Shown piece after piece: positions 1 through 13,712 of a stretch of DNA of 64,000 bases. The notes beneath the pieces were generated by a model. That model worked only from the letters and a program-made list of their open reading frames with translations, did no database searches and was not told where the DNA came from. Position 1 is the first letter of the stretch; each line of letters begins with the position of its first letter. The stretch comes from Amborella trichopoda (lineage: Eukaryota > Streptophyta > Magnoliopsida > Amborellales > Amborellaceae), in assembly GCF_000471905.2 (NCBI RefSeq), contig NW_006499435.1:4981456-5045455 (forward strand). The letters are read 5' to 3'. A program made the translations under genes and the position numbers.

Positions 1-1314
1 AATAAATCTAGACCATTCATCTAGTGAATTTCAAGATATTAGCCTTTATAAACTCAATCATTTTTTCTTTTAATATTGTTCATCTAATGATAATAAACCC
101 ATCGAAAAAAATTGGAAATAAAAAAATCCTTTATAAGGTATAGATCTAAGCATCTCACCAAAATGAATGGCCTATATTAATTGGGCTAAAAAAATATTTT
201 TTAAATTGTATTTTCAAATGTTTCTTTTTTTACGATTGTTCATTAAAATGAAAAAAATATATATTTTAAAATTTGGATCAAACAAATATCCATAAAATGG
301 TTTTTTAAAGTTGTTACATCATATTACTATACAACAATTGTATAAAATCATTGCTTATATATATATATATATATAAAAAAAATACTTTCCAACGCTTAAA
401 TGCGAAAATGAACTGATTTTGTCTTCCCTCGTCATCACACGATCACTGAGATGATTAATTAGAGCCTCAACTCTACATAAATTTTTTTATATATATTATA
501 TACACCATCCAATTTTTCACATGTTCATAGATCTACTTGATTTTAACCATTTTTTAAATAGATATGAAAATAAATTTATAGATAATCCTAAAAATTTTTA
601 ACAACAAAATTATATATTACGATAAAATTTGAAAATGCGCCTTAATTGGATTGTTTAAGGTTGCAAGACAAAAGTATAAAAAAATAAATAAATTACAGTT
701 ACAAGCAAGCTGTAATCACCTACGATGGTTGGTGAACCCCTCTTGCGCCAAGGCATCAGCCTCGGAGTAACCCTCCCCATAACAGAGAAAAGCTCGATCA
801 AGAGAATAAGAGAGGGTCCTTTTTCGAATGGTTGACGCCGTTCTAAGTTCTCCACTATTTCCCCCAAAACTAACAGCACTACCTACGTAGAGGGATTAAG
901 AATAAAGAGTATTGAGATCTCCAAAAGGACTCGAGAGAGAATCTGCCTTTCTACATATGAGAGGGAGAGTCAAACCATTCTTTTCGAGTCTCAGCATGCT
1001 CAAATCATGGCGAGGAGAGTGAGAGTCGCAACCATTATTTTTGAGTCTCAAAATTGAATCCATGCTCATGATAAAAAGATTCTACTTGAGTTCCTATAAT
1101 TTCCTTGGCAACTAAAAGTATTTAGAAACCAAACTGAACCAAAAGAAATCAAATGCCAAAAAATATAGCTAAGTGTCCTCATCCTCTAATATCTCAATAA
1201 CTCCAAAACGGCAGTGAAACTCGAAGGCCAAGATGCATAATAACAGTCCAAGGCAAATTCTAAACCTCATAAAAAAACCCATTTGCAATATGAGAGTCAG
1301 TGATGTGTATTCGC
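1..1314. other. Region downstream of P0; MITE fragment
   Basis: AT-rich DNA with an (AT)n run at about 357-375. Positions about 500-668 match the inner and terminal part of MITE family X, ending in the TGTTTAAGGTTGCAA type of terminus, and 461-492 resembles another X terminus. Positions 700-1060 are less AT-rich but show no credible gene. The P0 3' UTR must occupy the right edge, but I see no unambiguous polyadenylation signal. Confidence 0.4.
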
Positions 1315-4300
1315 TCAGTCGAAAAGACTGAAGCCCATATCATCATCAGATTCCTCAGCAGGTTCTTCCTTCTTCTCTTCCACTGGGGCAGCTCCACCGG
1401 CAGGTGCTGAAGCAGCAGCCTCAGAAGCGACGGGGGCGGCTGCAACTGCAAACTTGGTTGGATCCTGCATCATATCAATCATCAAATACATTAGCGAGAG
1501 CACAAGCGACGAAATAAAATAAAGGAAGACCAAGTTAATATCCCTTATACCTTGAGGTACTCCTTCACTTGCTCAGCCTGTGCGAAGGTATAATCAGTGG
1601 CAACAGCAATTGCCAAGGCATTCTTGTAGCCATTGATGAACATATGAGGTGCAGCTGCCAAAGTAGGGTAAGAGATGGACAGGGACAATGCAGTCACCAT
1701 GGAAACACCAATGTCAAACTTCTCGATAAGATCTTCCTCCGTCAGGTCAAGAACCTCAGGGCTAAAGACTGAGCCATTGTCATAGACAGAGAGGACCACA
1801 AGCCCATACGAGAAGGGCCTGATACCAAGCTTCGCGAGCAAGGCAGCCTCAGAGGAACCCACCTTCTCCCCCTTCTTGATGAGCTCGACAGGGGTGATGA
1901 TTTCAACAGTTCCCTTGTTAATTTTTGTGGGAATGTTGAGAACCTGATACGAGAAAATAGCATTTTTCAATTACATCGCAAAAATATATAATGAGAAAGT
2001 GGCATTTTTCAATACATCGCATAAATACAATCAGCATTTTAAACCTTGGGCTGATAAAGGGACTCGCTGGGGCCCCCAGCCTATTTCAGGAGGGTTGACT
2101 TATCCAAGCCTTAAAAAGTTTTAACAAGAACTTGAGATCCAGTTAGACAGGTTAGATCCAAAGGTTTTTCACTCAGATTCAGCACGATATAGAATTGCTT
2201 GAGTCCAAGACATACTCAGAATTTTAAACACTATATGTGACAGGCGAGAAGGGAAAGTAAGCATATATACGATGAGCGACAAAAAGAAGTATGTTATATA
2301 TAGTTCAATGAAACCATTAAACATGGTAACTTTGTGTCATAACCATCCCTGTGAAATTAACAATTGGCCATGGACAGATAGTCAGACCACCAGCCTCACC
2401 ATCCATTGTTTCATGGGGCTACATGACCCCAAATGGATTATGAGTTTTCATATCATAGGATAATGTGACAAGGGAAAGTATGCATGAACATGATGAGGAA
2501 GAAAGGAAAGTACACAAATATAATAAGGAATAAAAGTCGGTGTGATCAACTCTAATGAACCATGGATCGAGTCCACCGGGGTCAAGACCATCAAATGTAA
2601 TGGTCAATGGGTGATGGACTGAGACTGAAAGCAACCCTATCCATCACAATTCATTATTTCCTTGGGGAGTAATGATTCCCATGGAATTATAATTTACATA
2701 ATATAAAAGTAATAGGGAAAAGATTTGTCCAAGTACCTGGAAGAAAGAAGTTTGAGAGGGATCCAATCCTGTGTTGCCAGGTGGAACAACAACATCGATA
2801 GGCGCAACCAATCCAACACGAGCAGGGGCCCCAACCTGATCACATAGAGGATTTACAACAAATTAATGTAGAACCAAGAAATGATGCATCATCAATAAAA
2901 ATGATATTAAATTAACAGGCTTGGAGTCCATAGAACAATTGGTAGTTGTGAATGAGGTCTAAAACTACCAAAACATTCTACTTTCACACCCCCTGGGGTT
3001 AACCTATTCATAAGGACCTCATAACACAATCAGATAATAATCTTGTGAAGCCGTTATTTGACTACTGAAGAACATCCAATGGATCATTTTGCTCATAAAT
3101 CATCATATATATGGTCAAGTGATCATGGCCAAAAATAAAGATTCAAACTTAGGGTTAAAATCAATAGCCCTGACTTATTGTCAATAATCAATATCCTCAA
3201 GTTCAAACACAATCAATTGAACCTAATAGGAAATCCATTTCAACAAATCCATTCATTAGAATAAGAGGAAAAAATTCACATTACTAACATGTCATATTAA
3301 TGCTACCAATTAAAATACATAGTAATATACATTGTTAAACAAAACCACATATCTACCACAAACATTTTCTTGCATTTTCAATCAATTATCTTCCATGTTA
3401 TGCAGTGTTCGCCTACTCGGGTGGACTTCCAAGTACTTGGGTTTGCCAACCTGACGAACCCGAGCATCCCCAAGTTGAATGTCCCACTCAGGGATCTTAA
3501 AAACATCAAAACATATATATAAAAAAATTCAAAAAATAAGGACTTTATTTGTATTATGTTTTTTTTTGTTTTATATCATTTTGGCAAAGATTGGAAAGTT
3601 TTTTGGCTATGAATACTTTTTACATTTTCCCATCTTTTGGGATCATTTCTAAAATACCAATTGATTTTTTCAAAATTAAAAATTTCACTACTTTTTTTAG
3701 CCTCATTTAGATGCTCTTTGTTTAATTTCACTTCAAATATATTTTTCCTATTTTTGGTATTTTTATTTGTTTAAACACTTTTTAGCTAGGCCAGAACTCA
3801 GGCCGAGTAATCGGCATGGGCACTGGCTGAATACCCAGGCTGAATCATTGTTTTGAACACTTGTTATGAACCAAGGTATCAAGGATATGCATGATACTTA
3901 TGAATAATTGTAATAAATTAAAAAAAAAACAATAAATCAAAACAGATATTGAAAATCAAATTCAAAAAAGAACACAGAAATGTAGTTTCAACTGTTTGTA
4001 AGATAAAACAGAATACCCAGTCCACAACAAAGCCAAAGACACAAAATTGCCAAACAGCACTACTCCATACCGAAAGAATAATAGAGGTCTAAACATGATC
4101 ATATCCTCAAATGAATGTCTGTATCATCATTTAAACATCCAATATTTAGGCACTTATCTGGTCTTTCTGGGAGGTTAACATGATCACCACACAGCATGGG
4201 ACTAATGTGAAAAGTATGAATGTCATTTTTTTAACCTTTTATTGTTCGTAGGTTTTAGAATGACATTTTCATCTGACCTTTGGTATTTCAAATACCATAT

Positions 4301-5585
4301 TTCTGAGACTACAGCAAAAATTTGAAAGTGTTTTTCGTCATTGGGAGTTCATCGAGTAACATTTTCCTCAGATTTATTGGCACTTCAACTACTTCTTAAT
4401 CACTGCTTTCATTCAAATATGCCTTTGGGTCTCCATCTAAATTTTAGATAATTAACATTCACATACTCATATATCCAATAAATGTCATATATGCAATGGC
4501 CAAGAGTGGAAGTGTTGGTTCAGAGCTCGCAACTCGAATTCTACATGAAATTCACACAACGTCCAAGTAAATATGGGAAAGAAAATTTATAATATCGAGC
4601 AGTATGAAACTTATCTAGTAGTATCAGACCTTAGCAAAACAGGAAAAACAAGCATCTTTCATGACACATAGCATTCATTATTCATAGCAATTTCATCTGA
4701 AATTAGACAGATCTTGAACTCAAACTACCTATATTAAATTTAATCAATTGATCACTGAAATATCAAACCAGGCTCCGAAATATCAATAATATCATTAAAA
4801 ACTCCTAAATTTTGGACAAAACTACTATTTTTTAGTTTCCAACCAATTCAAAACATTACAGTCAACATACCTAAGAACTTCATTTTTACGCCTTTACAAA
4901 AATTGATTGGAGGAAATTTTACACCTAAGAATTTCAGTTTTAGAAGTTAAAAAGAATTGATTGGAGGAAATTTTACAAGAAGCACTAAAAATTCTATTAA
5001 ACCTCATGAACTTCATTTTCTGCACATTAAACAGGAATGAGATAAACAAAAACAAAAATAATGAAAATAAGATCTTCATTGCTATACCTTGTATTTAGCA
5101 ACCTCTTCACTGACTTCCTTCAAATCACCCTTAGTGAAGATCAGGCCTACGTTTCCCTGGTTAGAAAAACCAGAAACCATAAAAATAAGCAAAAATTGAA
5201 GAAAAAACAATTATAAAGCAACAGGAGCTCATAAAACTTAGAGATCATAACAGGACGAAGAATACAACACCTAAAAAACAAAAAATGGATGAAAATCAAA
5301 TAGTGATGATTGAAACTTAGCGCTTACAACAAGGAGAGGAATAAGGTTCAGGAAAGCATTGTTGCCTGTCTTCTCAGTATGAAGCCTGATGGTCCTCTTC
5401 ATCATTGTGTTCTTCCCCATTAAAACCACTGAATCACCTCGAAGACCCTTGCGAATATTTTGCAACTGGTTCGATCCCACATTGTCAGCAGCAACAATCA
5501 AAACCTGACTGTACTGATCCAATAATTGACAAAGCTTTTGATCATAAGCGACCTTCTTCTCAGCCTTCGAAGTCTTCACAGCCAT
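1315..5585 (-). CDS. RPP0: 60S acidic ribosomal protein P0 (uL10), five coding exons, complete
   Basis: Exons read on the minus strand: 5585-5328, 5156-5088, 2835-2737, 1943-1551 and 1464-1315 (stop TGA). All introns are GT-AG and in phase 0, and together they give 322 residues, the usual plant P0 length. P0 is the base of the ribosomal stalk: it binds 28S rRNA at the GTPase-associated centre and holds P1/P2 dimers that recruit elongation factors. The protein starts [11 protein letters not shown] and has the L10 rRNA-binding fold (about residues 5-110), the eukaryotic insertion (about 110-185) and the P1/P2-binding helices (about 190-255). An Ala/Pro-rich hinge follows, then the diagnostic acidic tail [13 protein letters not shown]. 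The start is fixed by family alignment. Intron 2 (2836-5087) is long and contains a hAT-like insertion. No coding damage is seen. Identification is from remembered family sequence and is very secure. Confidence 0.97.
3403..3860. mobile_element. hAT-like non-autonomous element in P0 intron 2 (family V)
   Basis: The element begins CAGTGTTCGCC and ends with the inverse GAACACT. Both ends carry GC-richer stretches with CTCGG/CCGAG motifs around an AT-rich core. The flank TGTTATG occurs directly outside both ends (3396-3402 and about 3862-3868), fitting a 7-8 bp hAT target-site duplication. There is no coding capacity. Related copies are in the intron at about 11.13-11.62 kb, in the AUX1/LAX intron at 42.46-43.34 kb, and at 61.42-62.62 kb. 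Confidence 0.65.
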
Positions 5586-5910
5586 CTCAAAATAGCGAAA
5601 AAAAAAGCCCTAAAGTACCAAAAGTGACAATAGATACAGATCTATCTTTGAGGTCGAAAATGGAGAGTCAAAACTGAAGAAAACCGTAAGATTTACAGGA
5701 AATGAAGAAGGAGAAGCCTACAAATTCTACAAACCCTTAGATTTGTTAGAATAAGTAGAGGGCCAAGACAAAGGGGCCTTTGTCAAGGCGGACTGCCAAT
5801 GCCGTCTCTTTAACCTCTCACTCTTTCTCTCTCTATCTAAAACCCTAAGCTCCAATGAAAGCCCTGCAACTGTTACGGTCCGAGTCCATTTATATACTAT
5901 TGGTGCGGCA
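5586..5910 (-). promoter_or_regulatory. P0 gene 5' leader and core promoter
   Basis: Reading away from the P0 start codon there is a leader of roughly 270 nt. A telo-box AAACCCTAA lies at 5840-5848, a TATA element (TATATAAATGG-type on the minus strand) at about 5886-5896, and a CCAAT box (ATTGG on plus) at 5899-5903. Telo-boxes near the start site are typical of plant ribosomal-protein and translation-factor genes and support coordinated expression in growing tissue. Spacing to the TATA element suggests a start site near 5855-5865. The start site is inferred, not shown. Confidence 0.7.
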
Positions 5911-7298
5911 AAAGATGGGATACTAGAAAATCAAAACCCTAGATCCAAGGGTTGAAATTTATCCATCTGGATGTTTAACTTGATTGATCATGAGATAGAG
6001 GATACGAGAGCCTCTCACACCCATGGACCTTCAAGTTCTACACAAATGAGTGTGTTCAATTTAATAGTGTTTTATTGAGTTTTACGTACATGAGTGTGGG
6101 AGGGTTTCACAAGGCCATTTTTCATTAAAATAATATTGATATTTGTTAAAAGAATTTATATACAAAGCGGAATAAAAATCCATCATTAAACTAAAAAATA
6201 GGTTCATATTATAAAGAAGGATATAATCCTTTTTTTTTTTTTATTTGGCCTCGATCTAATGTTTCTAACATTGGATTTCATCATAACTCTTTTCCATTAC
6301 ATCCCCCACCATCCCATTAAAAAGTCTTTTGTTGGTTTTACCATTTTAGTCTCGATTTGATGTTTCAAACATTGAATTGATATTCAGATTTAAAAGCCCC
6401 AAATTTTCTTTTTTTTTTTTGTCAAATTTCATTCGCTCTCTCACTCTAAACTTTTGTCTCTCGCTCCCTCACTTTGCCTATGTGAACCCACCCTGCTGTC
6501 TAGGCTCCTCCCTCCTTTTGAACCTAACACCCTGGCCTGCATTTGTTGTTGATGAAGGACTAGGGTTTAAGGATTGAAGGTTTAGGGCCTTAAGATTTAA
6601 GTATATATGTGGAGAGAGAGACGATCTTGTGGCCACAGGGAAAGAGAAGGTGGGTTTACAAAGACAAAACGAGGGAGAGAGTAACAAAAGTCTTAAAAGA
6701 GAGAAATTTACTGACAGCACGAAAGATAGGGGAAAACCTAAATATCGGTTTGATGTTTAAAACATCGAACTGGGCTTAAAACAAAAAAAAAAAATTGACA
6801 CAATTTCATATGAGACTTCATGGGACCACAGGGGAGTTAACAGGAAGGGGTTCGGTTCAATGTTATAAATATTGAACGGAGGGCAAAACTGATGGGCGTT
6901 CCATCATTCTTGGTAATATCAACCAAATTTTTTGGCCAATCCGTTATAACGAACCTTTTACTTCGGTTCGTGCGTGAATTTATTTATTTGTTAAAGGGGA
7001 TTGCACCCTATAAGACCACTTACCAGTTACTAAATTTCACATCTAATGGCCAAAAATGATTGTAACACATTTGTTAAAGGGGATTGCACCCTATAAAATG
7101 GGATTTTTAAAGATATTGTATTTGGAGGGTTGCTACGATGGTTGTTTCCTAACCATGTAATTAAATAATGATTACAAATAATATTTTATTTTTAAGAACT
7201 TTCACATATCTCTACACACATAATTCATATTTTCATAAAGGCCTAGTTGGGAATAAGCCCAAAGTAATGCCGATGGTTAGTGATTGTAACAAAAAATA
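5911..7298. other. Intergenic region upstream of P0, no gene seen
   Basis: I find no coding exon. The visible structure is a pair of direct repeats containing TTAAAGGGGATTGCACCC (about 6994-7016 and 7074-7096), poly-T runs near 6230 and 6411, and recurring GATGTTT/AAACATCGAA-type words at 6250-6380 and 6740-6770 that suggest old repeat debris. Confidence 0.4.
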
Positions 7299-7714
7299 TT
7301 TTGATAGGGTTGCATTCTTAGTTTAAAACAAAATAAAGCCCCGATTACAGTTCTAGCATTAGAAAATCTTAAAATCAATCATCTCAACCTTAACCAATAT
7401 GGACGTGAAAGAAGTTTTGAATTTTAAGCCTAAAAAATAGTGTATATTATATAGCTCATAATCTAAATCATCCTTTTTGCCTTAAAAATTAGTGTTCACA
7501 AATCCACAAGATTTGTACCATTTTTGAGCTTTGAATGTCATAGTCGGCATTGAAAATCGATTTTTGACCTATCATGGAGGTTTCCGATGCTCAAAGTACT
7601 TTTTAGATGAGGATTTCAAGTGAAGTTTTACTTTGTTTTCATAAAGCTAGATGAGGATTTCAAGTGAAGTTTTACTTTGTTTTCATAAAGCTCAAGCTTT
7701 ATAGAAAATGCATC
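7299..7714 (+). mobile_element. MITE family Y copy 1
   Basis: Starts with TTGATAGGGTTGC and ends with AAAGCTCAAGCTTTATAG. It shares the family core (ATCATCTCAACCTTAACC..., AAAAAATAGTGTATATT, then AGATGAGGATTTCAAGTGAAG). A 44-bp stretch near the right end is tandemly duplicated (7605-7648 and 7649-7692). Non-coding. Confidence 0.6.
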
Positions 7715-8012
7715 TATTTCTAAAAATTCAATAACTTATACTCCTTTTTTTTCATTGTCTAGCGACAAGAATTAAACTTTAGATATAAGATTGCTAACGT
7801 CAACAGCTAACTACTCCAACCCAGGCCCGATTCATGAGATACATATGTCTTTGGTACCCAATTTGACTTTTTTTTTATAAGAGAAGTAACAATAACTGCA
7901 TTCTCTATTAATCTCTCTAAATTAGTGAATAATAATACCTTTATTGTTTAATAAAAGCATGCACTTTTAATAGATACAAGCCTCTTTTATTCGTGATAAT
8001 TATTCACTTAAG

Positions 8013-8340
8013 GATATGGTTAGTATGTGGCCAAGCCCCCACATGTATAAAAAGCGGGTTTGGCAATAAATATATTTTTTAAATATAATTGTATCTTAAT
8101 TTTTAAAGAATATATAATTTTAACATGGGATCATGAATATTAAAAATAAATCAATTTTAAAAATGATAAATAATAATTATATTAAGAAGACATTTGAATC
8201 GTTAGTTACAATTGTTTTAGATAGTAGTTACAATTGTTTAGATAGAGTACCTATTTCCATCCATCTTTAAGAAAGATGCTTTATACCTCTGAATCACAAA
8301 ATGTACAAATGCGATCCAACCCGCATGAAACATTTGTTAT
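8013..8340 (+). mobile_element. MITE family W copy 1
   Basis: Shares with copies at 52.3, 53.35 and 61.97 kb the ordered blocks GGTTTGGCAATAAATATAT, a TATATAAT-rich core, TTAGTTACAATTG, CATCCATCTTTAAGA and ATGCTTTATACCT. Its terminus reads TGTTTCATGCGGGTTGGAT on the inverse strand. A short internal duplication around 8205-8240 is private to this copy. Non-coding. Confidence 0.6.
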
Positions 8341-9357
8341 TTATTTAATAATGTAGTGCTTTTTGGTCAAATCTACCTATTTATTGGGGATAAATTTCTT
8401 TCTCATTTATAAATGAGATTTTTGTTTTAAGAATCATAGACGTATTTCAGATGTCATTTATTTCTTAATTCTGTCTCTTGTGTTTTAATTGTTATTTTAA
8501 TACAAGGTCTTATGGATCATTTGAGTGAATCAGGCTCGATCGATTTAGAGGCCAAATCGGGTGATCTAGCCAAAATACATAACAAAAAAAAAAGGAAGAT
8601 AAATTAAAGAGATTAGGTTAGCTTCTCAATTCAAATAGCATATTTGATATGCTTGAAAAAAAAAAAAATGTCCCAAGGTTGAACACACAACGCCCAATTT
8701 TTGGAAGAATAGATATTTGAAGTACTCAAATTTCAATTACTTTGGTATTTGAAAACATTCACCTAGTAATTCTTAGTTGGATCACAAAAAAGAAAAAAAA
8801 AAAATCCCAAAAGTATCTCTTTTGCCGGAGAGAGTACATGTACACTACGATCCAATGAGATCAAGCATGTAATTAAGATACATCATTTTTGTTTGTATAA
8901 TATTCAATAAATCTCTTAGAGTGCCACAAATGGTACGCATGTTACCCAAGTTCATGTCCGATGGCCAAAGTGATTGCATCTTGTTGTATTCAAATTAACG
9001 ATCCTATTGTAACTTTTTCAATTTAAATAAGCTTGTGTAGCATGTCCTGCACGAGCATATTGTGTACTTGTCCCTTCGGATGAAATAATCAGTTAGGAGG
9101 CATTATTGTGTGTGAAAACTTGGGGATCCACTAAACCTCAAGATGATTATTTTCAAAAAGGAAATAAAAGATTTTGGGTTCTTGAACACTTAGATTTGAC
9201 TTTCTAAAAATTAAACTATCGTTTGTACAATCTTAAGACGCTTTTTTTCTTTAGGAAATATAAAATGCATTGAAGTTTTCATTTTGGTTGTAAGGAATTG
9301 TGAGCATCTTGTATAAAAGGTAAATGGTCTCATTCTATACAATACCTTTTATCAAAG

Positions 9358-9709
9358 GGGTGCAGTTTGTATGGAGCCGAGGCTCTAAACATTCAAAGTA
9401 AAACACACCTTCAAATGGTGTTGAGAAATGTGATTTCAATATTGGAAATCTTTGTGATAACCTTAAAATATACTTTCATCTTCAAAAAATAGTATAGATC
9501 GAGCAGATCTATAAAAACTTGAAAATCTTGAAAATTGACCGTCTAAAAATGTGTTACAAGATGTGAAATTCATTTTTTTCTCATGTCCATTCTTTGATAT
9601 CGATATAATCAATTTGAAGATATTTGAGCATCAAACCTCTTATAGTGAAATTTTCGAAGTGGGCTCTATTTTGAATATTTAGAGCCTCGGCTCTATATAA
9701 AGTTTTTCC
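9358..9709 (+). mobile_element. MITE family X copy, intact terminal repeats
   Basis: Left end GGTGCAGTTTGTATGG followed by AGCCGAGGCTCTAAAC. The right end carries TTTAGAGCCTCGGCTCTATA, its inverted counterpart, giving TIRs of about 45 bp. The core has the AGATCGAGCAGATCTATAA and TTACAAGATG family blocks. About 350 bp, non-coding. Confidence 0.65.
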
Positions 9710-10539
9710 TTTATCAAATCACCTATCAATTGTTTAATTTATCACCCTTTATCAGACTAGACCAACAAAACATCAACTACTAACGCATCGACTGGCTTTT
9801 TGGAATTAAAACAAAGGAAAAAGGGAAAATTATGTCACCACCAGGTGAAATTTATAGGTTATTTTGGATGAAAATACTTCTCTTAGTCAAGCACGATGTT
9901 TTCAAGCCGGCTTGACTCTTAAAGGGCGACACCGACCGCAACAGAAGTTTGCTCAAAACCAAAATAAACTCGATTTTTTTGTATTTGATTGAGAGGAGCA
10001 TTTATATTTAAATAACCTAAAAAATTCACCCAGACGGCCAGTGCAAAGGGACAGAGTAATAAGGCTTATGGTATTCAATTGTCTAGAAAATTCAAGGTGG
10101 ATGGATATATGTAATTTTCCTAAGAAAAAATAAAACATTAAACAGCTGATCACTAAGGTGAGTTTGATAGAATTACTTTTCTTTTTCTTAATGTTGCTCT
10201 ACATCCCCAAATTTTGGGACCTAAAAGTACTTCCCAAATGCAATTTACCCAAGGTAATGAATGGAAGAAATGCTCCTGCGGGAGCATAAAATATTTAACA
10301 CCTAAATTTGGCCATTTCACGTTGTTGCTTTTATGCAGTGAAAATCATGCAATATACATCTTTCAGCTTGATTTCAGAAATGTAAAGATTTATCATCTTG
10401 CAACGTACCTATATAATTATTAGAATTTCTCACAATGACATCTTCAAAGCATGACATTGTATCTGTTACATGGACCAGAGTCCTTGATCATGCAAGAGCG
10501 CACACATTGCACATAAATAAGTTCCCAACCTCACTCACT

Positions 10540-10542
<3 letters not shown>

Positions 10543-10573
<31 letters not shown>
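10543..10573. repeat. (GA)n microsatellite
   Basis: Near-perfect GA dinucleotide run of about 30 bp, just beyond the 3' end of the gene at 10.8-16.8 kb. Confidence 0.9.
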
Positions 10574-10574
<1 letters not shown>

Positions 10575-10772
10575 ACCCTTTAACTGTCCATCAGGCTTAC
10601 AATGTGCTGAATTCCACCAATAATCAGTACCTTTACATCAGATTAGCAGTTTAGCACAACAAATTACAGAGAGAAGGAAAAAGTAGTGAGAGAAAAATTA
10701 AGTATACATTGGGGGCAAGAAGTTTTAGCAGCTGCAATCCAATACTCGGTCAAAGAATCAGGATAATAATCC

Positions 10773-12403
10773 TCATAAATCATCAAATGGATAATCCTCA
10801 AAGACTCTCACATGGCACAGCTTTCCCCCAGCTTCATCAGCAAATGTGATCCTCTTCTGCACCTTATGATACCCATTGATTGGTGCACCCTTTCTCTCTC
10901 TAGACCTCTGAACAACCCAAGAGCCAATCAAAGAACACAAAAAGTGAGCAATTCCCACATGGTTCAGACTCCAGAGAGAATACAACATATACCAATAAGG
11001 TATCTGGTAAAACAAAGGGCCATCCCCCATCTATCTCTGACAACAAATGGTTGAAATCGGTGGAACATTGATGAATGTTTCAAAGAGCTAATCACCACCA
11101 TCCACTGTGGACAATGGACAGTTTTGCCACTTTGGAACAATGACTAAAAACTCATCTCAGGCTCAGAACTCAGCATCTGCCGGAACCGAGTGACTCAGAC
11201 TCTCCCGAGTCATGTATGAGCCTAAAAAAAACTAAAAAATTATGAAGTAAAACACAAAAATTTTGTCAAAAAAAGAAAGTAAAAGGCAAAAGAATTCATA
11301 AATAGCATTAAATATTTTAAAATGATGGAAAAAAGTATATACAAGATGAAATTTGGACAAATTTGATTTATAGCCTGGAACAATCCAGAAAAATCCAAAA
11401 CCAAGGGAACAAGAGAAATTCATAAATCATATTAAAAAATAACCAATACATAGAAACCTATTTATACATAATTTATTACTGATTTAGTGGCAAAATATAG
11501 AATCGTTTATGGGTTTTCTAAATACACAGTTCTATAAATGAAACTCACCTAGGCAGGTTCCAAGGCCAAGTAACTCCGCCAAGTCCAATTCGACTCAGCT
11601 GAGATTTCAAACACTGCTTTGGAGTACCATAAAAGCAATACAAATGTGTACAATACGACTGTCAATCATTGATACAAAAAGGTCAATCACCCCTAGCCAT
11701 GAGATATGAAATCAGGCAGTTGGGAGTGTATCTTTGATTGCGCTCAAAGTTTGAGAAAACTTTTCTTACTCTATGGCGAGAAATAACACCCCACCCAGAC
11801 GTCCAATTACACATCTGGCAGCTTGGTGTGTTTGTGAGTTCTGTGTGCAAAAGGTAAAATTTTCACTTTATACAATCTCTACAGTAACATACATCTATGG
11901 GGTATTGCATATAATTTAGCATTTAACAACAGACAAAGCCTTGGGATCCATTAAATTGGGAAAACAAACCATGATTTTACAGAAGCGATTGCAATCCTTG
12001 GACATCATAGAAAGCCATTTTCTTGCAGTTTCCTCTGTCTCACTTGCATTGAAGGTAGCATTTTTCATCTGTGAAGAAAAAGGACAAATACAATGTTTCC
12101 ATGAAAACCTTGGTAAGATGCCAAAGATAGAACGAAGCAACATGGAGACTACTGCATAGTCTTTAAGCACCAGTTTCCATAAGTTGTTGTATAAATTCCA
12201 GTCGCAAATTTGGATTATTTTTAGAGCACAATGTTATTAATCAGTTCAGATCTTATTTGAGAGCGATATTTGATATTCTACCCTTTGAACCTTCCGTTTC
12301 ATTCCACAAAATGCCAGAGCAACCACCCCTAAATCATGCTAAATACTTTCAACCTCTTAATGTAAGAATAATGATGGCAACGGCGTCGATGTGCATGTTA
12401 TGA

Positions 12404-12458
<55 letters not shown>

Positions 12459-13666
12459 TGAAAATACCCAGGAAAATTAGATCGTACCCCATTGTAGATA
12501 TGCTTTGAAGATAAATCAGGCCATTCTTCAGGAAGCAAACTCTCCACAATATTTCTCATGGATTTCAATTCCTTCACAAGCTTCATGGTCAGAGACTCAA
12601 TATCATGCATTTGCCTTTGCGAAAAAGCAATGGCTTTCTTGGCTTCTAGGCCAACAGAATCACAGAGTGAGCAAGCATAGGAAGCCACTGAAGAGGGTGA
12701 AGAAGACTTAAGAATCCCTTTGAGAGTTGAAGGACCCGAATTGATCTTGTGAAACTCTGAGCTAGTGGGACTATTGTCTTCTTTATGGGGAGAAGAACAC
12801 TTGCTAGGGCTAGATGATGAAGCACTTTTAGAGAGCTTGTTGATGGAATCAGATGATGACTCAAAATTTTCCATACCAGCTTCAGTTGGTGCAGTCTTAT
12901 CATCGTTTGCCTTCCTAAAATATATTCTCTTCCGGCGATCTGAAGTTGTTTACAGTGAAAATATATCACAAATTCCTTTCTTTTTTTTCTTTTTCTGTTT
13001 TGCGGTGTGTGTGAGAGGGGGGGGGGGGGGTGGGGGGGTGGGTGGGGGGGAAGAGAGAGGAGAGAGAGAGAGANNNNNNNNNNNNNNNNNNNNNNNNNNN
13101 NNNNNNNNNNNNNNNNNNNNNNNNNNNNNNNNNNNNNNNNNNNNNNNNNNNNNNNNNNNNNNNNNNNNNNNNNNNNNNNNNNNNNNNNNNNNNNNNNNNN
13201 NNNNNNNNNNNNNNNNNNNNNNNNNNNNNNNNNNNNNNNNNNNNNNNNNNNNNNNNNNNNNNNNNNNNNNNNNNNNNNNNNNNNNNNNNNNNNNNNNNNN
13301 NNNNNNNNNNNNNNNNNNNNNNNNNNNNNNNNNNNNNNNNNNNNNNNNNNNNNNNNNNNNNNNNNNNNNNNNNNNNNNNNNNNNNNNNNNNNNNNNNNNN
13401 NNNNNNNNNNNNNNNNNNNNNNNNNNNNNNNNNNNNNNNNNNNNNNNNNNNNNNNNNNNNNNNNNNNNNNNNNNNNNNNNNNNNNNNNNNNNNNNNNNNN
13501 NNNNNNNNNNNNNNNNNNNNNNNNNNNNNNNNNNNNNNNNNNNNNNNNNNNNNNNNNNNNNNNNNNNNNNNNNNNNNNNNNNNNNNNNNNNNNNNNNNNN
13601 NNNNNNNNNNNNNNNNNNNNNNNNNNNNNNNNNNNNNNNNNNNNNNNNNNNNNNNNNNNNNNNNNN

Positions 13667-13712
<46 letters not shown>

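Noticed and set aside
655-879. 74-residue minus-strand open frame
   Set aside because: No recognisable domain, no homologous-looking motif and no neighbouring exon.
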